DNA from: Thozetella sp. PMI_491
Taxonomy: Eukaryota; Ascomycota; Sordariomycetes; Chaetosphaeriales; Chaetosphaeriaceae
Length of the DNA: 64,000 nt
Reading direction: 5' to 3'
Assembly: GCA_021432635.1 (NCBI GenBank)
Contig: MU270126.1
Span: 1-64,000 of the forward strand
The notes under the pieces are model-generated. The model worked only from the letters and a program-made list of their open reading frames with translations. It did no database searches and had not been told where the DNA came from. This document shows positions 11,168 through 22,946 of the stretch, piece by piece. Within the stretch, counting starts at the first letter, position 1, and the number at the start of each line of letters is the position of its first letter. The translations under genes and the position numbers were made by a program.

Positions 11168-13344
11168 TGCGCCTGTCGAGGGAGGTAGAGAAGATAGTCG
11201 GGTAAGGCGGTGGGGTAGTACGGCCGGGAGGGTGGAAGGGTGCGAGACAAATATTCCTCGTACAGTTTGGCGGGGAAGATGACACTCAACACCAGAGGTA
11301 GCACGCCTTGTGCTTTGTGCGAAGCTCGGCAGTATATATATAGGTAGTGGGTGCTTTAGCTTATTGGGTTTCTTAGTCAAGGGCGGCAGATCCCGGGCAT
11401 GCCAAATCTGCGACACCAGATTGGTTAGCAGCAAAGCTGGCTTTTCTGTTGTCTCTCGAGCACCGCAGGGTTCGGTGACGTATCCCGAGGCTACGCGGTG
11501 GGCAGAGGGAGAAAAAATTGCGCCATCCCAGGCCCTTGGAGGGGCAGCCTATGAATGTTCCAGTTGTAGTCCCAACCGCCGCCGCTGTCGTTTGGCGGGG
11601 TTCGGGTGCAGCTGAGGGGCAAATGGGCCCGGGATAGCAAAGACCGCACGGCCGATAGCGGGATGGCGGGCTTGGTGGGGTAGAGGCGCGCCGGTACTTT
11701 GCGCCCAGCCTCGCCCTGCCCTACGTCTTTAACTCCGGTGGGTGTGCTACGTGCTGAGACACGACCCCTAAGATCGCCCCGGCTTCCCTCTATGCAGGGC
11801 CAGCCACTGTAGAAGGGGTCTCTCTCTAAGCACCTCACCGCATTGGATGGGTGACGCCGTGGAGGATCTAGCGTCGCGTCGCCAAAGGCTCGCTGCTGCT
11901 AATGTAGGGAGAGAAAGTCGAATAAGAGACGCAGCCGTCCACTGCCACTTAGGGGAAATTGCCTTAGTTTGGCAACGAGACAGCCCCGTCCAGCCGCCCG
12001 TTCTGTGGCCCCGGGCGAGACGATTCGCTGATGGGCGGTCAGCGCGCTTTTTACATTTTATTTTATTTTCAAGTTTTGGGATTAGGAAGTTCAAAGGGAG
12101 TGGACGCCTTCCGTTGTGGCGGGGGTCGACCCCTATTCCCCATCCCCTTTTTCTGGGGGGGTTCAGGGGGTGCGTAAATAGGGAGGGGGCCATGCAACTA
12201 GGTAAATATGGTGCCTATCCCTAGAGCTCTACGATGACTGCAGGGTAACGCTGGTGATAGATATACATAGACGAAGGCTTCGATCCTACCGCTCAGCTAC
12301 CACGGCCACCATTTCATTGTAACTATCGGTCGGCGTCTCAGAGCATCAAACTCGCCTTGCGCTACCCCAGGCATGCTGCATCCAAGCTCCATCCTCGCGG
12401 AAGGGTGGGCTGCTCCGGACCCGACGTCTCTTTGCGGCATCGGGTTGGGTTACTGCTGACTATAGCAACAAGGGGCCTAAGAAAAGTTTAGGCTTTACAT
12501 CAGGACGCCTTGGCAGCAGATATATGCCTGCAGTACGATACAGTACCTGCATGTGTGGCTGCGGAGGTGACCATGCTTCTGTTTGTGGCGATAGCGTAGA
12601 TCGAATATTGAAGGCTTTGTTCGTTCCGGTAGGCCCTCAAGCCTGTCAAGCGCTGTGTCTATCCAAGTTCCGCATAAATGACGACCAGAAGTGGAGCCCC
12701 TGCCCTGTCAAGGTCCCCGGCTGTCCCATGAGGTGTTGGCAGTGGCTTTAGGGGGTCTCCTATCAGGACTGCGCGTATCGAGGGGATCTGCCACGTAATC
12801 TTGCGCTCCGCGCTCAGCGGAGCAGTTGAAATGAAAGAACGCACAACATATGCAGATGGTAGGTTGGGGCCAAAAGTCGGACCCACGGAAAACAGCAGAT
12901 CCAGACAAATCTACTAGCAGTATGCGGTTGCATAAACAATAGCAGTATCTAGTATACGCATTTCCAGCACGGGTATGGGTGTTCATCTAGGCAGGAGCCA
13001 GCGGCTGGCTCTATATCCAAAAACCTCGGATATAGGCAACCCCGCATGGAATCCACCAGACTAGAGGTAGTATTGTCTAATCGGAATCTTTGCCGACCTG
13101 CTAAGTGCATGTTTACCCCGAACATGCATTTTGCCGAACAGCCAAACGCCGACGCCTCCGCACCGGCTCGTCGAACATGCCAGCGGCGCGAGGCCTCGAT
13201 CCGTCCCGGGACAGACACCGCTGTCATCTTCCAGACCCCGAGGCCCAGTGCGGAGTCTACGATGCTGTGAGGCTGGCCTGCGTCAAGTGAAGGCGGCAGA
13301 TGCATTCATTACCTTGAGTCCAGAGCACACAGCCCGCTGCAGCC
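11168..13344. other. Gene-poor intergenic region
   Basis: About 2.2 kb between divergent genes. Open frames are short and in mixed phases. It contains a tRNA A-box-like string near 12290 that does not complete a cloverleaf. No transposon or conserved gene was recognised. Confidence 0.5.
11332..11342 (-). promoter_or_regulatory. TATA-like element upstream of acireductone dioxygenase
   Basis: The sequence TATATATATA lies 165-175 bp before the start codon on the minus strand. Position and sequence suit a TATA box, but no transcription start is known. Confidence 0.45.
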
Positions 13345-14536
13345 ATGAGCACCCCTCAGACGGCTGCGGATGCAAGAAATGGCCAAGATGTGGCTTCCGT
13401 CGCCGACTCGGATGTCTCATCGAGGGCTAGGCTCCAGCTGCCCGCGAGCTGCGATCCACCACACCCCGGAACCCCCAGGAAGCCGTTGGTTTGGATAGTA
13501 CGCTCCCGAGGCCCCCTCCCACCCAAGGCGCACTTTCCATGGTTAACGAGCATGGCAGGTCTTTGGTGGCACCGGGCACATGGGCCGCTCCCTTGTAAAA
13601 TGCACCCTCGGCCACGGCGACCTCGTGGCGACAGTGGGGCGTATTCTTGAGTCCACCCCGGAGTCCATGGTCCAGGAGAACGAGAACTGCCTGGGTCTGC
13701 TCTGCGACGTCCGCGACGGCAGCTCCGTGGCGCGCGTGGTTCAGCAAACGCTGGAACGGTTTGGCCGCATCGACTGCATCGCCAACTGCTCCGGCTACGG
13801 CGTAATTGGCGCCTGTGAAGACCAAGACGAGCACGAGATCCGCAACCAATTCGAGACCAACTTCATGGGCACGCTGCATATTATCCAGGCGACCCTGCCC
13901 TATTTCCGCCAGCAGGGGGCTGGGCGCTACTTGATCTTTAGCTCCACGTCGGGCGCCCTGGGAGTACCCGGCCTGGGGCCCTACTGCGCGACCAAGTACG
14001 CGGTTGAGGGTCTGATCGAGGCCATGCTTTACGAGGTCGACTCGTTCAACGTCAAGGCGACGCTGATCGAGCCCGGCCTTGTCCGAAGAGACGAGCCCGA
14101 CTCGAAGCTGGCTCCGATCGCGACCTGGGGCCACTTCCTGATCAAGCCCGCCAGCGAGGCCTACTCGCAGCCGACATCCCCGGCGCTGCACGCCAAGAGG
14201 ATGGTGCAGTGGCTCGGGGACCGGCAGCCTACGAGCGTCGTCAAGTGCGCCGAGCTGGTCTGGCAGCTCGGCCACTGCTCGTTCCCTCCGCTGCGGCTGC
14301 TCCTGGGGAGCTACGCCATCGAGAGCATCCGGGACAGGCTGCGGTCCGTAACCGAAGAACTGGAAGACTGGAAGCACCTCAACTTCCCCGTGGCGGCCGA
14401 CGCGCCGGGGGGCGAGAAGGACAAAGGCGAAAGGGATGACAAGGATGAAAGGGAGGATAGGGAGGACAAAGACGACGAGATGGCTGACACCACGAGCCCT
14501 AGCCAGGCCGCCGACACGCTGATGAAGGAGGACTGA
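13345..14536 (+). CDS. Short-chain dehydrogenase/reductase
   Basis: Two exons (13345-13497 and 13559-14536) joined by a 61-bp intron with a GTTAAC branch site give 376 residues. The join creates WIVFGGTGHMGRSLVKCTL, a dinucleotide-binding turn of GxxGxxG form instead of the classical TGxxxGxG. Downstream are the classical SDR elements: NCSGYG for NNAG, FSSTSGALG containing the catalytic Ser, and Y193-C-A-T-K197 for YxxxK. Substrate is unknown; fungal relatives reduce ketones or act on lipids and secondary metabolites. The first 45 residues and the last 40 (Lys/Glu/Asp-rich, many EKD runs) are extensions outside the Rossmann fold. A long antisense frame covers this gene but is a GC-bias shadow. 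Confidence 0.82.
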
Positions 14537-15528
14537 GAGAGCGCATGGCATCGAGCGCGGACATGTGTTTGTATGTTATACTACGATGATAACGTGTTCC
14601 TGGCGCGGGAAAAAGGCCCGGGGTGTGACCGGCTACTACCACTGGCTGCATAGGATAGTGCCCGGAGTGGGGGTTTTCTACTTGCAGACCGATTCGCTTG
14701 GAAGGCAGGAACGAGTTCGCCATGGAATCGCTGCCCCCCGTGGTTGTTTCCAGAACCACAAATTGCACGGCCCTGCAGACATGGATTCTCGGGCTCTGAT
14801 AGCGTAACTCCGTCCTTGTTTGATCCGATGTGTCCTGGCTGGTCGGCTGTGTCGAGCATGAAGCAGTAGTGGCGTCGTTCGGACCCCGGGACGCGTTAAG
14901 CACATCTCCGGTCTGGTCTGATGGCGCGCCTCGGCGGGGGCTTCACGGGCTGATATGCAGGTATCGGGTCGGCCGATTCGTCTTGTTGCCAATTTTAATG
15001 CTGCCCCACTCGGCGCGCACGCAAGCCGTGCAAGCCACACACGCCCCCTCGGCGAGCCTCCCACCGACGACCGTCAACCCCTCGCATTGGCTATTCCCTC
15101 CCTGGCTAGTGGCTAAGCCTCTTTCGGCCACGCGGATTTAGCTTGACTGCCGGGATTTCGTATCTTGCAATTTAACAGATTTACCAGGGAACCTCACGCG
15201 TCAACGGCCGTCGACTATCCTCGACGAACTTTTTTTTCTTTTCCCTTTCCTCCTCCTCGCCAACCCACCCACCATCATCACGTCCAGCGGCGAATCCTCT
15301 GTGGAATGGTGCGCTATTAAGGCCATTGTCAAGATCGTTGTCCTTTTTTCCGTTCTCGCACGCGCTCCCGACGTCGCTTCGGCACCTCGCCTCGCCCTTC
15401 CCCCCCGTCCTCCAGCGCTTACCCCTTTTTTCGAGGCCAACCTGTTTTCCTTAGAACCACGCCCGGGAAACCTTCCCACGAGTCACTCGTTTACCCGTCA
15501 GCTTCCTTTCTAATCAGCCGTCGCCAAC
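14537..15528. other. Intergenic region and GDP-mannose transporter promoter
   Basis: About 1 kb between two plus-strand genes. The right half (about 15230-15528) is strongly CT-rich and ends in CAACATG, suggesting the transporter's promoter and leader. No gene or RNA recognised. Confidence 0.5.
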
Positions 15529-16894
15529 ATGTCCAACAAGAAGAACGAGGACCTCGAGATGCGCCCGCGCGAGGAGCTCGGCGAGAGGGATCCCTTCATT
15601 GGGAAGGGTGCCTCCCATCGCCGCGCTCCTTCTAATGTCGCGGTGGGCAATGCCTTCTCCAAGCTCGACAACACCCCCGGCGCGTCCATCCTCGCTTACT
15701 GCCTGGCGTCAATTAGCATGACGGTTGTCAACAAGTACGTCGTGTCGGGCTCCGAATGGAACCTGCACTTCTTCTACCTTGTGATCCAGGTAAGACTTCC
15801 CCTCCTTTTGCCTCACGAATCCAGATGCCGCGAGAGGGGGAATCTGGCTAACACGGTTTGGCTTGCAGTCGATTGTTTGCGTGGGTGCTATCATGGTCTG
15901 CAAGCAGGCGGGCATGATCAAGAACCTCGCCCCTTTCGACACCGGAAAGGCGAGACGATGTATGTTGCCGCCCTCCCTAGCTACAACGTCGAATCTACAT
16001 TTCCTAACCAATCACAGGGTTCCCCATCTCGGTCCTGCTCGTGGGAATGATTTATACCGGCAATAAGGCACTCCAGTTCCTCTCAGTTCCCGTGTACACG
16101 ATCTTCAAGAACTTGACCATCATCGTCATCGCATACGGAGAGGTGCTGTGGTTTGGCGGCAGCGTCAGCCCCATGTCCCTCCTCGCCTTTGGTTTGATGG
16201 TGCTCAGCTCCGTGGTTGCCGCTTGGGCTGATATCCAAGCTGCCATCAATGGCATCGGCCACACCGGTGATAGCACCGCCGCCCTGTCGACGCTGAACGC
16301 AGGATATGCCTGGATGAGCCTGAACGTGTTCTGCACGTCTTCGTACGTCCTGGGCATGCGCAAGGTCATCAAGAAGATGAACTTTAAGGACTGGGACAGT
16401 AAGTCGGTGCGCTTTGTGCTTACCTCGATGGGAATGCTGACGGAACAACCTTAGCCATGTTCTACAACAACCTCCTCACCATTCCCGTACTTGTTGTCTG
16501 CTCGTTGATCGCCGAGGACTGGTCGTCGGATAACCTGGCCAGGAACTTCCCGATCGAGAGCCGCAACTCGCTCCTGATCGGCATGATCTACTCCGGCTTT
16601 GGTGCCATCTTCATCTCGTACTGCTCGGCATGGTGCATCCGCGTGACATCCTCGACCACTTACTCGATGGTTGGCGCGCTGAACAAGCTCCCGGTTGCCG
16701 TCAGTGGCCTAGTCTTCTTTGACGCGCCGATCACCTTCGGTAGCGTCTCGGCCATTTTCATCGGATTCGTTAGCGGTATTGTCTACTCATGGGCCAAGGT
16801 TAGGCAATCCATGAAGTCTAGCAGCCTCCTCCCCACCACCCAGCCCGCCATGAGCGCGAGCTCGCAGAGCCACAAGGATGCCGCCAACTCATGA
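15529..16894 (+). CDS. VRG4: Golgi GDP-mannose transporter
   Basis: Four exons (15529-15789, 15869-15959, 16018-16398, 16455-16894) give 390 residues with about ten hydrophobic segments. Two nucleotide-sugar-binding motifs of this family are present: FYNN just after the last intron ([10 protein letters not shown]) and GALNK at residues 318-322. The cytosolic N-terminus ([19 protein letters not shown]) precedes the first membrane span. The protein exchanges cytosolic GDP-mannose for GMP in the Golgi lumen, supplying mannan and glycoprotein or glycolipid mannosylation, and is normally essential in fungi. All introns are 56-79 bp with clear donor and acceptor sites, and the frame is continuous. 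Length agrees with Vrg4/GmtA proteins (about 340-400). Confidence 0.97.
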
Positions 16895-18171
16895 GAAGAG
16901 GGCTCCCCTCGGGCCGTGCGATGCTATGGTGGCTGAAATGCCAGCCATGCAAGAGACGAGCTGATCGACATGACTCCGAATCCCTGGAGCTGGAACGGGC
17001 TACATTCCGGCAATGGGAGATGAGGATGAATGATCTTTTGTTGCATTCATGTACATCACTTTGCTGGGCCTTCCCGAATCTTCCTCAAACAAACGGCAAC
17101 CACAATGGCATAGACTTCGCGACGTTCGGGACCCGAGGAACGAAGAAGGAGATGAAGGGTCTTCGGAAGCTACTTGGTCCCATTGTCTGCACGTTTTCTG
17201 TTTCACCTTCGGTCTTGTTCTTTTTTCTTTTTTTTCCGATCGGCGTACCTGCAGTGCATGTTCCTCACGTGAAAAACCCGGCAATCACAGCGAGAAATCT
17301 TTCCAGGGTTAAACGCGCAACATGAATGGCGTTTTGGGATGGATACTGCTGCTACAAGAACCTGAGGAGGTAAGAAGGAAGGGGAAGCAATGCCGCCATG
17401 TTTTTTTTTTTGTTTCGGCATAAAGAGTTGGGAAGACATTTAGGATGGACAAGGGGGAAAGGGGAAAGAGAGGTCAAACCGGCGCGCAAAGAGGGTGTGA
17501 CAGGACGCGAGGGCCGGGAGGGAGCGCTGGGCAAGTTCCCTTCCCGTTTCTGCTTTTTCGCCCTTGGCTACCATATTAGTTAGAGGCTACCTAGGAACTT
17601 TAATTGACGAGCTCTCATGGATAGTGTTGTCTCTCCAGGGCAAGCAATGGGGGTCGGAAGGTGCCCTGTGCTCCCTGTGCTGTGGTGCCATCTTGTCGGT
17701 CTAGGGCATTTGCAGCAATGTCGATCACAGGGACAGGAATGTTGGGGAGTTACCGATGTCCTGGGGATCGGGATTTGTTTGTGACCCCTACCCCTACTTT
17801 TCGCTACTCAACCATGTTCGGCGCTCCGTTCCCCTAAGTCGATGCCAGTCGGCCCTTCAGGGAAGTCAATAAAAAACTCTGTTGACGCTCATAGCTCGCT
17901 AACTAGAGGACTAAGGACTTCGGTGAGCTCGGGTATCTGGGCTATGGTTTAGCCGACCTGCTTCCAGTCAACGCCATTCCTCATATGCGCCGGGTCTCAC
18001 AAAGAACAGCAGAGGGGTTAGGCTTCCGAGCAGGGCCGAACTGAGGATCATCGCACCGTTGAGGTGGCTTCGCGGGAGCACGCATCCCGCTTGAGCAGGT
18101 TACGAGCCTTGCTGCGAGCCTCCCTAACATTCCGGCCTGACAGCGGTCGTCATCACTGAGTTCCTGAGCTG

Positions 18172-18207
18172 CCATCTTGGCCCTCTTGGTCCTCTTGGCC
18201 CTCTTGG
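18172..18207. repeat. Four-copy 9-bp tandem repeat, unit about CCCTCTTGG
   Basis: Four adjacent 9-bp units (CCATCTTGG, CCCTCTTGG, TCCTCTTGG, CCCTCTTGG) lie 190-220 bp upstream of the secreted-protein start codon. They may be promoter elements or neutral repeats. Confidence 0.8.
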
Positions 18208-18245
18208 CCCCCCGAAGGGCAAGGGGTTGGTTAGAGAAAGAAGTG

Positions 18246-18254
18246 CATAAAAAG
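18246..18254 (+). promoter_or_regulatory. TATA-like box of the secreted-protein gene
   Basis: CATAAAAAG lies about 140 bp before the start codon, followed by a pyrimidine- and CA-rich leader (CATCACTACATCACAAC), the usual arrangement of strongly expressed fungal genes. Confidence 0.5.
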
Positions 18255-18393
18255 CCAGGCCAGGTCCCAGGAAATCAACCGTTCATCACTACATCACAAC
18301 ATCCTCCCAGCTTCCCATCCATCTCACAGTGCCAAACAGCCACCTGACTACACTCACTTTCAAGAGCCTTCTCTCAACCGCCCAACCGTCAAA

Positions 18394-19045
18394 ATGAAGT
18401 TCACCGGCACCCTCGCTACCAGCGCTCTCCTTCTCGGCTCGGCCGTCGGTGCCATCATCAAGCGTGAGCCCGACACCGAGGTCGCCGCCCAGGGCGCCAA
18501 GGTGAGCTGAACGAGATCCTGACGGTCTCCCGTCCCATCTCGCAACACTGACGAAATGCTAGGACGCTACCAACGACTATGTCCCGTGCCTCCCCCTAGA
18601 TCAGGTGAATGGCGCTGTTATCGGACATCAATCCGACTTCGGGAGCTACTATGGCGGCTGCTACCCCTTGACGGCATTCGCTGGACTTGACCCCGCAACC
18701 GGTGCCTCGTTTCTCCAAGCAAGCCCAGCTGCAACCCATACATTCCTTCTCCAGAGCGCACCCCAAATCACCTCCTATCTGAGGAGCACGCCTCAGTACC
18801 AGTCGTATGGTATTGCTGGCCTGCTTAATGGAAATGATGGACTACTACGTGGGTTATCGAGCCTACTTTCTGGGGTCCTCAATTCGCTCCTTGGCCCACT
18901 GCTCGGAAATGGCGGCCTTAGTGGCGTAGTTGACCGACTCCTCGGCGGTGTTGTCCAGAACGGAGTCATTACGCAAGGCGCCGCTTCCAACGTTTTCCCC
19001 CTCATTCAGCAAGCCGCCACCCACCTGGTGATTCGGACTCCGTAA
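18394..19045 (+). CDS. Small secreted protein, possible effector
   Basis: Two exons (18394-18501 and 18563-19045) around a 61-bp intron give 196 residues. The N-terminus MKFTGTLATSALLLGSAVGA is a clear signal peptide, followed at once by IIKREP, a dibasic site suited to Kex2 cleavage. The mature part has two Cys (in YVPCLPL and YYGGCYPL) and a Gly/Leu/Ser-rich C-terminal half with hydrophobic repeats such as LLGGVV and LNSLLGPLLG. I recognise no domain family. Secretion is well supported; function is unknown. Such proteins occur as cell-wall or surface-active proteins and as effectors. The gene stands alone between gene-poor flanks of about 1.5 kb on each side. A TATA-like box and tandem repeat lie upstream. 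Confidence 0.75.
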
Positions 19046-20677
19046 GGATCCAACAATGGTCGCAGAGTAACGTCTTGCAATATTTGGGTGGACAATACCG
19101 GTACCCCAGAGCCATGTCGGCCAAGCCCCATCAGTCCATGATAAGTACTTCACTGTGGACCACCGTGTTAGCTAGTCGATCAAGCAGTTCTTAATAATCG
19201 AATTTCAACATAATTCCTAATTGCGGCCATTGTGCTTTGTCCGTGCTCGGCGTCTGTAAATACGCCGGATCAAGACTATAGGCAGCGGATGTAGTCCTGC
19301 CCTGGAGGCTTACTTGGCATAATACTTTAGCATACCAAGCCCCTGAAAGTGCGCAATCCTTAGAAGTAATAAGTGCAGAATTCAATCCTGCATGCTCGAG
19401 CCTAACAAAAATTACATATGCACTGCGGCTGCCGGGGTTTGAACTTTAGCCTGGTCTACTGCACCATCCATATTCCTGTGCCTATGTTTTGATCTGTCCG
19501 GCAAGGTGTTAAGGAGCTGTGCACATGGACAACGCCCCTAGCACGGCGCTGAGGTATTGGGGCACGTGATAGAACCCAATTTGAAGCGCGAGCAAGTAGT
19601 CTGTCTGCATGTCAACACATGAGAGCATTTATAAGTTTTTATTTAAGAGGAACGGCTAATAGGATGCCGAAAGACGGTACCTCCCCGCCTAGGAATCGTC
19701 CCGGTGTGGAGGCCCCCATCAACGTTGTTCAATTCTAGGTTCTTAGTTCCTACACAGGCTGATATCTATCCTCGCCAAGGGGGAGTGAGTCCCTGGATTG
19801 TTCAGATGCGGGAGGAGGTGTGAATATTGCCTCCGGACGGGACGGAGCTAGGCGCAAGGCATGACAGCGACTTGGTCGGGTTTCCCATACAATATAGAGA
19901 ACATCAAAAGTAGGCCACTACCTAGAACATGTACTGCAGGAGACACAGCGAGCGAGGGCCAACTGTTTGTGTCTGGCCGGTCGAGGCTTGAGGTAGACCA
20001 ATGTGGAACAGTACGGCTGGCCGTTGAATCGAGCGAGACAGCCAGGAGACAAGTCACCAGCCAAAGACTACAAAAACCTCAGACACATATGCTGTTGGAC
20101 TGACCCCTGGAGCCTCTCCTGACTGTGGTTGTTGCCTCACTCCTGTCATGGAGTCCGCGGAATATATAGGTGTGCTATAGCACCTACCGATACATTCTTT
20201 CCCCCTTTCCACATCTGAAGTCAAATTAGGAGCTGTTGCTCGAACGGTCTGACTGGAAAGGAATTTCGTGCCAGTCTGTAAACCTTACTGAGTGGTCATC
20301 TCGTACCGAAAGCATTGGAAGACTTCCTCTGGCCTGCTACGTGTTATCCAGCCAGCTAGTGAAATCTGCTTAGGTTGCCCACCGTTGCAGTCGGGTACTG
20401 CAAGGGGCAAACCTGACGCAGTGTCACCACCCCGATTGAACACCACTACAACCCATCTTACGCAGTGGCGTTTCGTGTACCAGGTTCCATGCTAGCTTGT
20501 CATTATAACTGAGATTTCCATGTAACTGCACTGAGCAACCGGGCGAATGCTTGTTATTATCTGAAATCAGTAGGAGACCCAATGGAAATCGCCAAGAACA
20601 CCAAAGGTCGCGAGGTCACACTCCAGCGTAGCATTGCTAAGAAACAAGTGGGACAGCCATTCCTCATAATCTATGCC
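19046..20677. other. Gene-poor intergenic region
   Basis: About 1.6 kb between the secreted-protein gene and the end of Rce1. Base composition is less GC-rich than the flanking genes and open frames are very short. It might contain decayed sequence, but I can name no element. A B-box-like string near 19437 lacks the rest of a tRNA. Confidence 0.5.
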
Positions 20678-21919
20678 TCACAGCTTAGCCGCCTTCTTCG
20701 CTGCCTTGAAGAACGCCTCCGTCGGCACCAGAGCATTCTCACTCTCCGTCAGCAACCACAGGCTCCTGTACCAAGCGATCGCCCCGATGACCAGGAGCGA
20801 GTAGTACGCCACCGTCCATCCGAGGCTTCCCGGCGTTGTCCTTCTTCGAGCAGGGCTCTGCTGCTGCTGATTCGGCTGCTCGTCTTCCTTGCCCCGGGTT
20901 GGTGCGCCACTTGCAGCGAGGTCAACCGGGGGGATCGGCTGGACCCGTCCCCAGAGCTGAGGCAGACCCATTGAGTTGCAGAAGGCGTGCACGAGGCACA
21001 CGGCTAGCAGCGAGCCGGTGCGCACATACAGGAAGGTGGCATAGGCACCGAACAGGGTGGTGTAGGTGAACTGGAAGATGGACCGTGCCAGGGCAGCCGC
21101 GACGGGCACCTTGGGATGCGTGAGCCGGAACTCGTAAAAGTGATGGACGTGCGAGAGTCCAAAGATGAGCGGAGATAGAAAGATGGTCAACTTGATGGGC
21201 GTGCGGGCGATAAGCATGAGCGGGATAGAGGCGGAGCGATACAGAATCTCCTCCGTCACCGGGCCCTAACGATACGGGTTAGGGAATCGGACTCGTGGCT
21301 GCGTGTGAGGCGATCAAGACACGAGGGAATGCTTACCGCAACGATGTTCCTCCACGTCGTCCACTCGGCCCACACCTCCTTGAGAGGATCGAGCCGCAGC
21401 CACTCCCGATAGCCACGGTCGACGACGAGATAGCTAAACAGCGGGCCGAGGAACAAGAGGGCAGTCAAGAGCAGGGCGCGGAGCGAATCCACGACGGCGA
21501 CGGGCCAGATGCCCATGAAATGCAGGGCATCGTCGACGCCGGCCTTGGCCTCGTTGACGAGGATGAGATAGGTGGCCAGGCAGGCGAAGAAGCACGAGAC
21601 TAGCACGGAGGTGATGCGGGCCCGGATGACGGACGGAGCGTCCCGGGACAGCGTCGGCGACGGGCGGGTGAGCTGGGACGTGTAAAACGGCAGGAAGTAG
21701 ATCAGTGCGTACAGCACGAGCAGCACGGCGGCCGTCCGCGGCGTGATTGGCGGCGGCGTTACTACGGCTGCGCTTGTTAGCCTCATGGCGAGTCTTGATG
21801 TCTCTCGTCCTCTTTAGCTGGGGGAGCATGCATGAAATGCGAACTCTCTTGGGACGTGACGTACGCTTGTTATGGTGCCAAGGGTTGAACCTGGCCAAGA
21901 AGTCCTTGACGGCGGGCAT
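20678..21919 (-). CDS. RCE1: CAAX prenyl protease 2 (Rce1)
   Basis: Three exons on the minus strand (21919-21865, 21767-21337, 21265-20678) give 357 residues. The first exon (MPAVKDFLARFNPWHHNK) is inferred from a strong GTACGT donor and a GCTAAC branch plus CAG acceptor that join in frame to PVVTPPPITPRTAAVLL; starting instead at the ATG at 21786 would give 345 residues. The CPBP/ABI intramembrane protease motifs are clear: E167-E168-xxx-R172 in TEEILYRS, H201 in FGLSHVHHF, and H255-xxx-N259 in HAFCNSMG. Many hydrophobic segments support an ER multi-pass protein. It removes the last three residues of farnesylated or geranylgeranylated CAAX proteins such as Ras and a-factor-like pheromones. 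An insertion rich in Gln and Arg precedes the last membrane span. Confidence 0.93.
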
Positions 21920-22658
21920 GGCTGCGGCGCCCCTCTCCTCGTGTGGGACAGATGAGACAGTGTTTGGGCAGGTCTGGAAGCCCCGGGCGAGCGCTCGAGC
22001 TGGACTTTTGCTGGGGCGAGACGGCGGGCGCGGATGTCGCGTGTGCGCTTCTCCGAGCTGCTGGGCTGCCCTTGGGTCGAGTGTGGAGAGGGGCCGACGG
22101 AGAGCACACGGTTGGATGCGATCGCCCAGACAGCCAAACTTCACCTGACAGCGGATGGTGGATACAACCTGCAGGGAGGAAGGAGGAGGGGATGAAGTGT
22201 GGTCTCGTCGTAGCCGACCGTCTGGCGGCTGTTGGCGTCACCGTCGGCGCGGGGAGCTGAGAATTGTTGGTTCCGGTTCAATTGCAAGAGCCGCGGGCCG
22301 CAACGATTGGCCGCTTTTTGCAGATTCAAGCCGGAGCTGGGTTGGGGAGCCTGGGTGGTGTCTTATTGGGCTAGGGGAAGGGGGAGGGGAGGGGAGGGAT
22401 GGCGGGGCTTGAGACGACCACGGCCACGGGCCCGACGAAGCTGTTAGGTGCCGTGACGAACAACGTGTCAAATGGTGGTGCGGTGGCCTGTCGGTCGCTC
22501 TGTCGCTCTTGCGGTCTGGCGGTTGTCGGCTGCTGGTGGAGCGGATAATTAGAGAGGAGCTCTCGATTCGTGGTCGCCCGGGGGGTCTCCCACGACCAAA
22601 AAATCTCCGAAGGGACTGGGGGGGAGGGAACGAGGGCTAAACGACTTGGATGGCTTAC

Positions 22659-22797
22659 ACTTCTTTTCCTGTCCAAGTGCGGGAATCCGATCGGGTGGTT
22701 ATGTATGGACAGGGGGGAAAGGCAATGGATGCCTTTTTGTCCTTTTTTTTTTTTTTTTTTTTTTTTCTATCTATTTGGATTGAGTACCTATCTTGCC
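22659..22797. repeat. Direct repeat, left copy beside the N gap
   Basis: 139 bp ending at the N run. It matches 22808-22946 at the same length, differing only inside the T-rich stretch (22743-22766 is all T here). The pattern is that of two contig ends covering the same locus. Confidence 0.93.
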
Positions 22798-22807
22798 NNN
22801 NNNNNNN
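22798..22807. other. Assembly gap (10 N)
   Basis: Ten undetermined bases. The flanks are copies of each other, so the gap is probably not real missing sequence but an unmerged overlap. Confidence 0.98.
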
Positions 22808-22946
22808 ACTTCTTTTCCTGTCCAAGTGCGGGAATCCGATCGGGTGGTTATGTATGGACAGGGGGGAAAGGCAATGGATGCCTTTTTGTCCTTTTTTTTT
22901 TTGGTTGTTGTGTTTCTATCTATTTGGATTGAGTACCTATCTTGCC
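22808..22946. repeat. Direct repeat, right copy beside the N gap
   Basis: Second copy of the 139-bp sequence at 22659-22797. In the T-rich stretch it keeps five G residues (GGTTGTTGTG) where the left copy shows only T, suggesting the left copy was read through a low-quality homopolymer. Confidence 0.93.

Larger units (their letters stand above)
16895..18393. other. Intergenic region upstream of a secreted-protein gene
   Basis: About 1.5 kb without a supportable gene. It carries T-rich tracts at about 17220-17235 and 17401-17412 in the presumed 3' region of the transporter gene, and a short 9-bp tandem repeat and TATA-like box near its right end. Confidence 0.5.

Noticed and set aside
12280-12325. 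Possible tRNA on the minus strand (A-box-like GGTAGCTGAGCGG)
   Set aside because: No B box or matching acceptor stem at the right distance; no cloverleaf can be drawn.
13427-14551. 374-codon open frame antisense to the dehydrogenase
   Set aside because: It mirrors the GC-rich third positions of the real gene and has no recognisable protein sequence.
19429-19475. tRNA B-box-like GTTCAAACC on the minus strand
   Set aside because: The flanks do not form a T stem and no A box lies at tRNA spacing.
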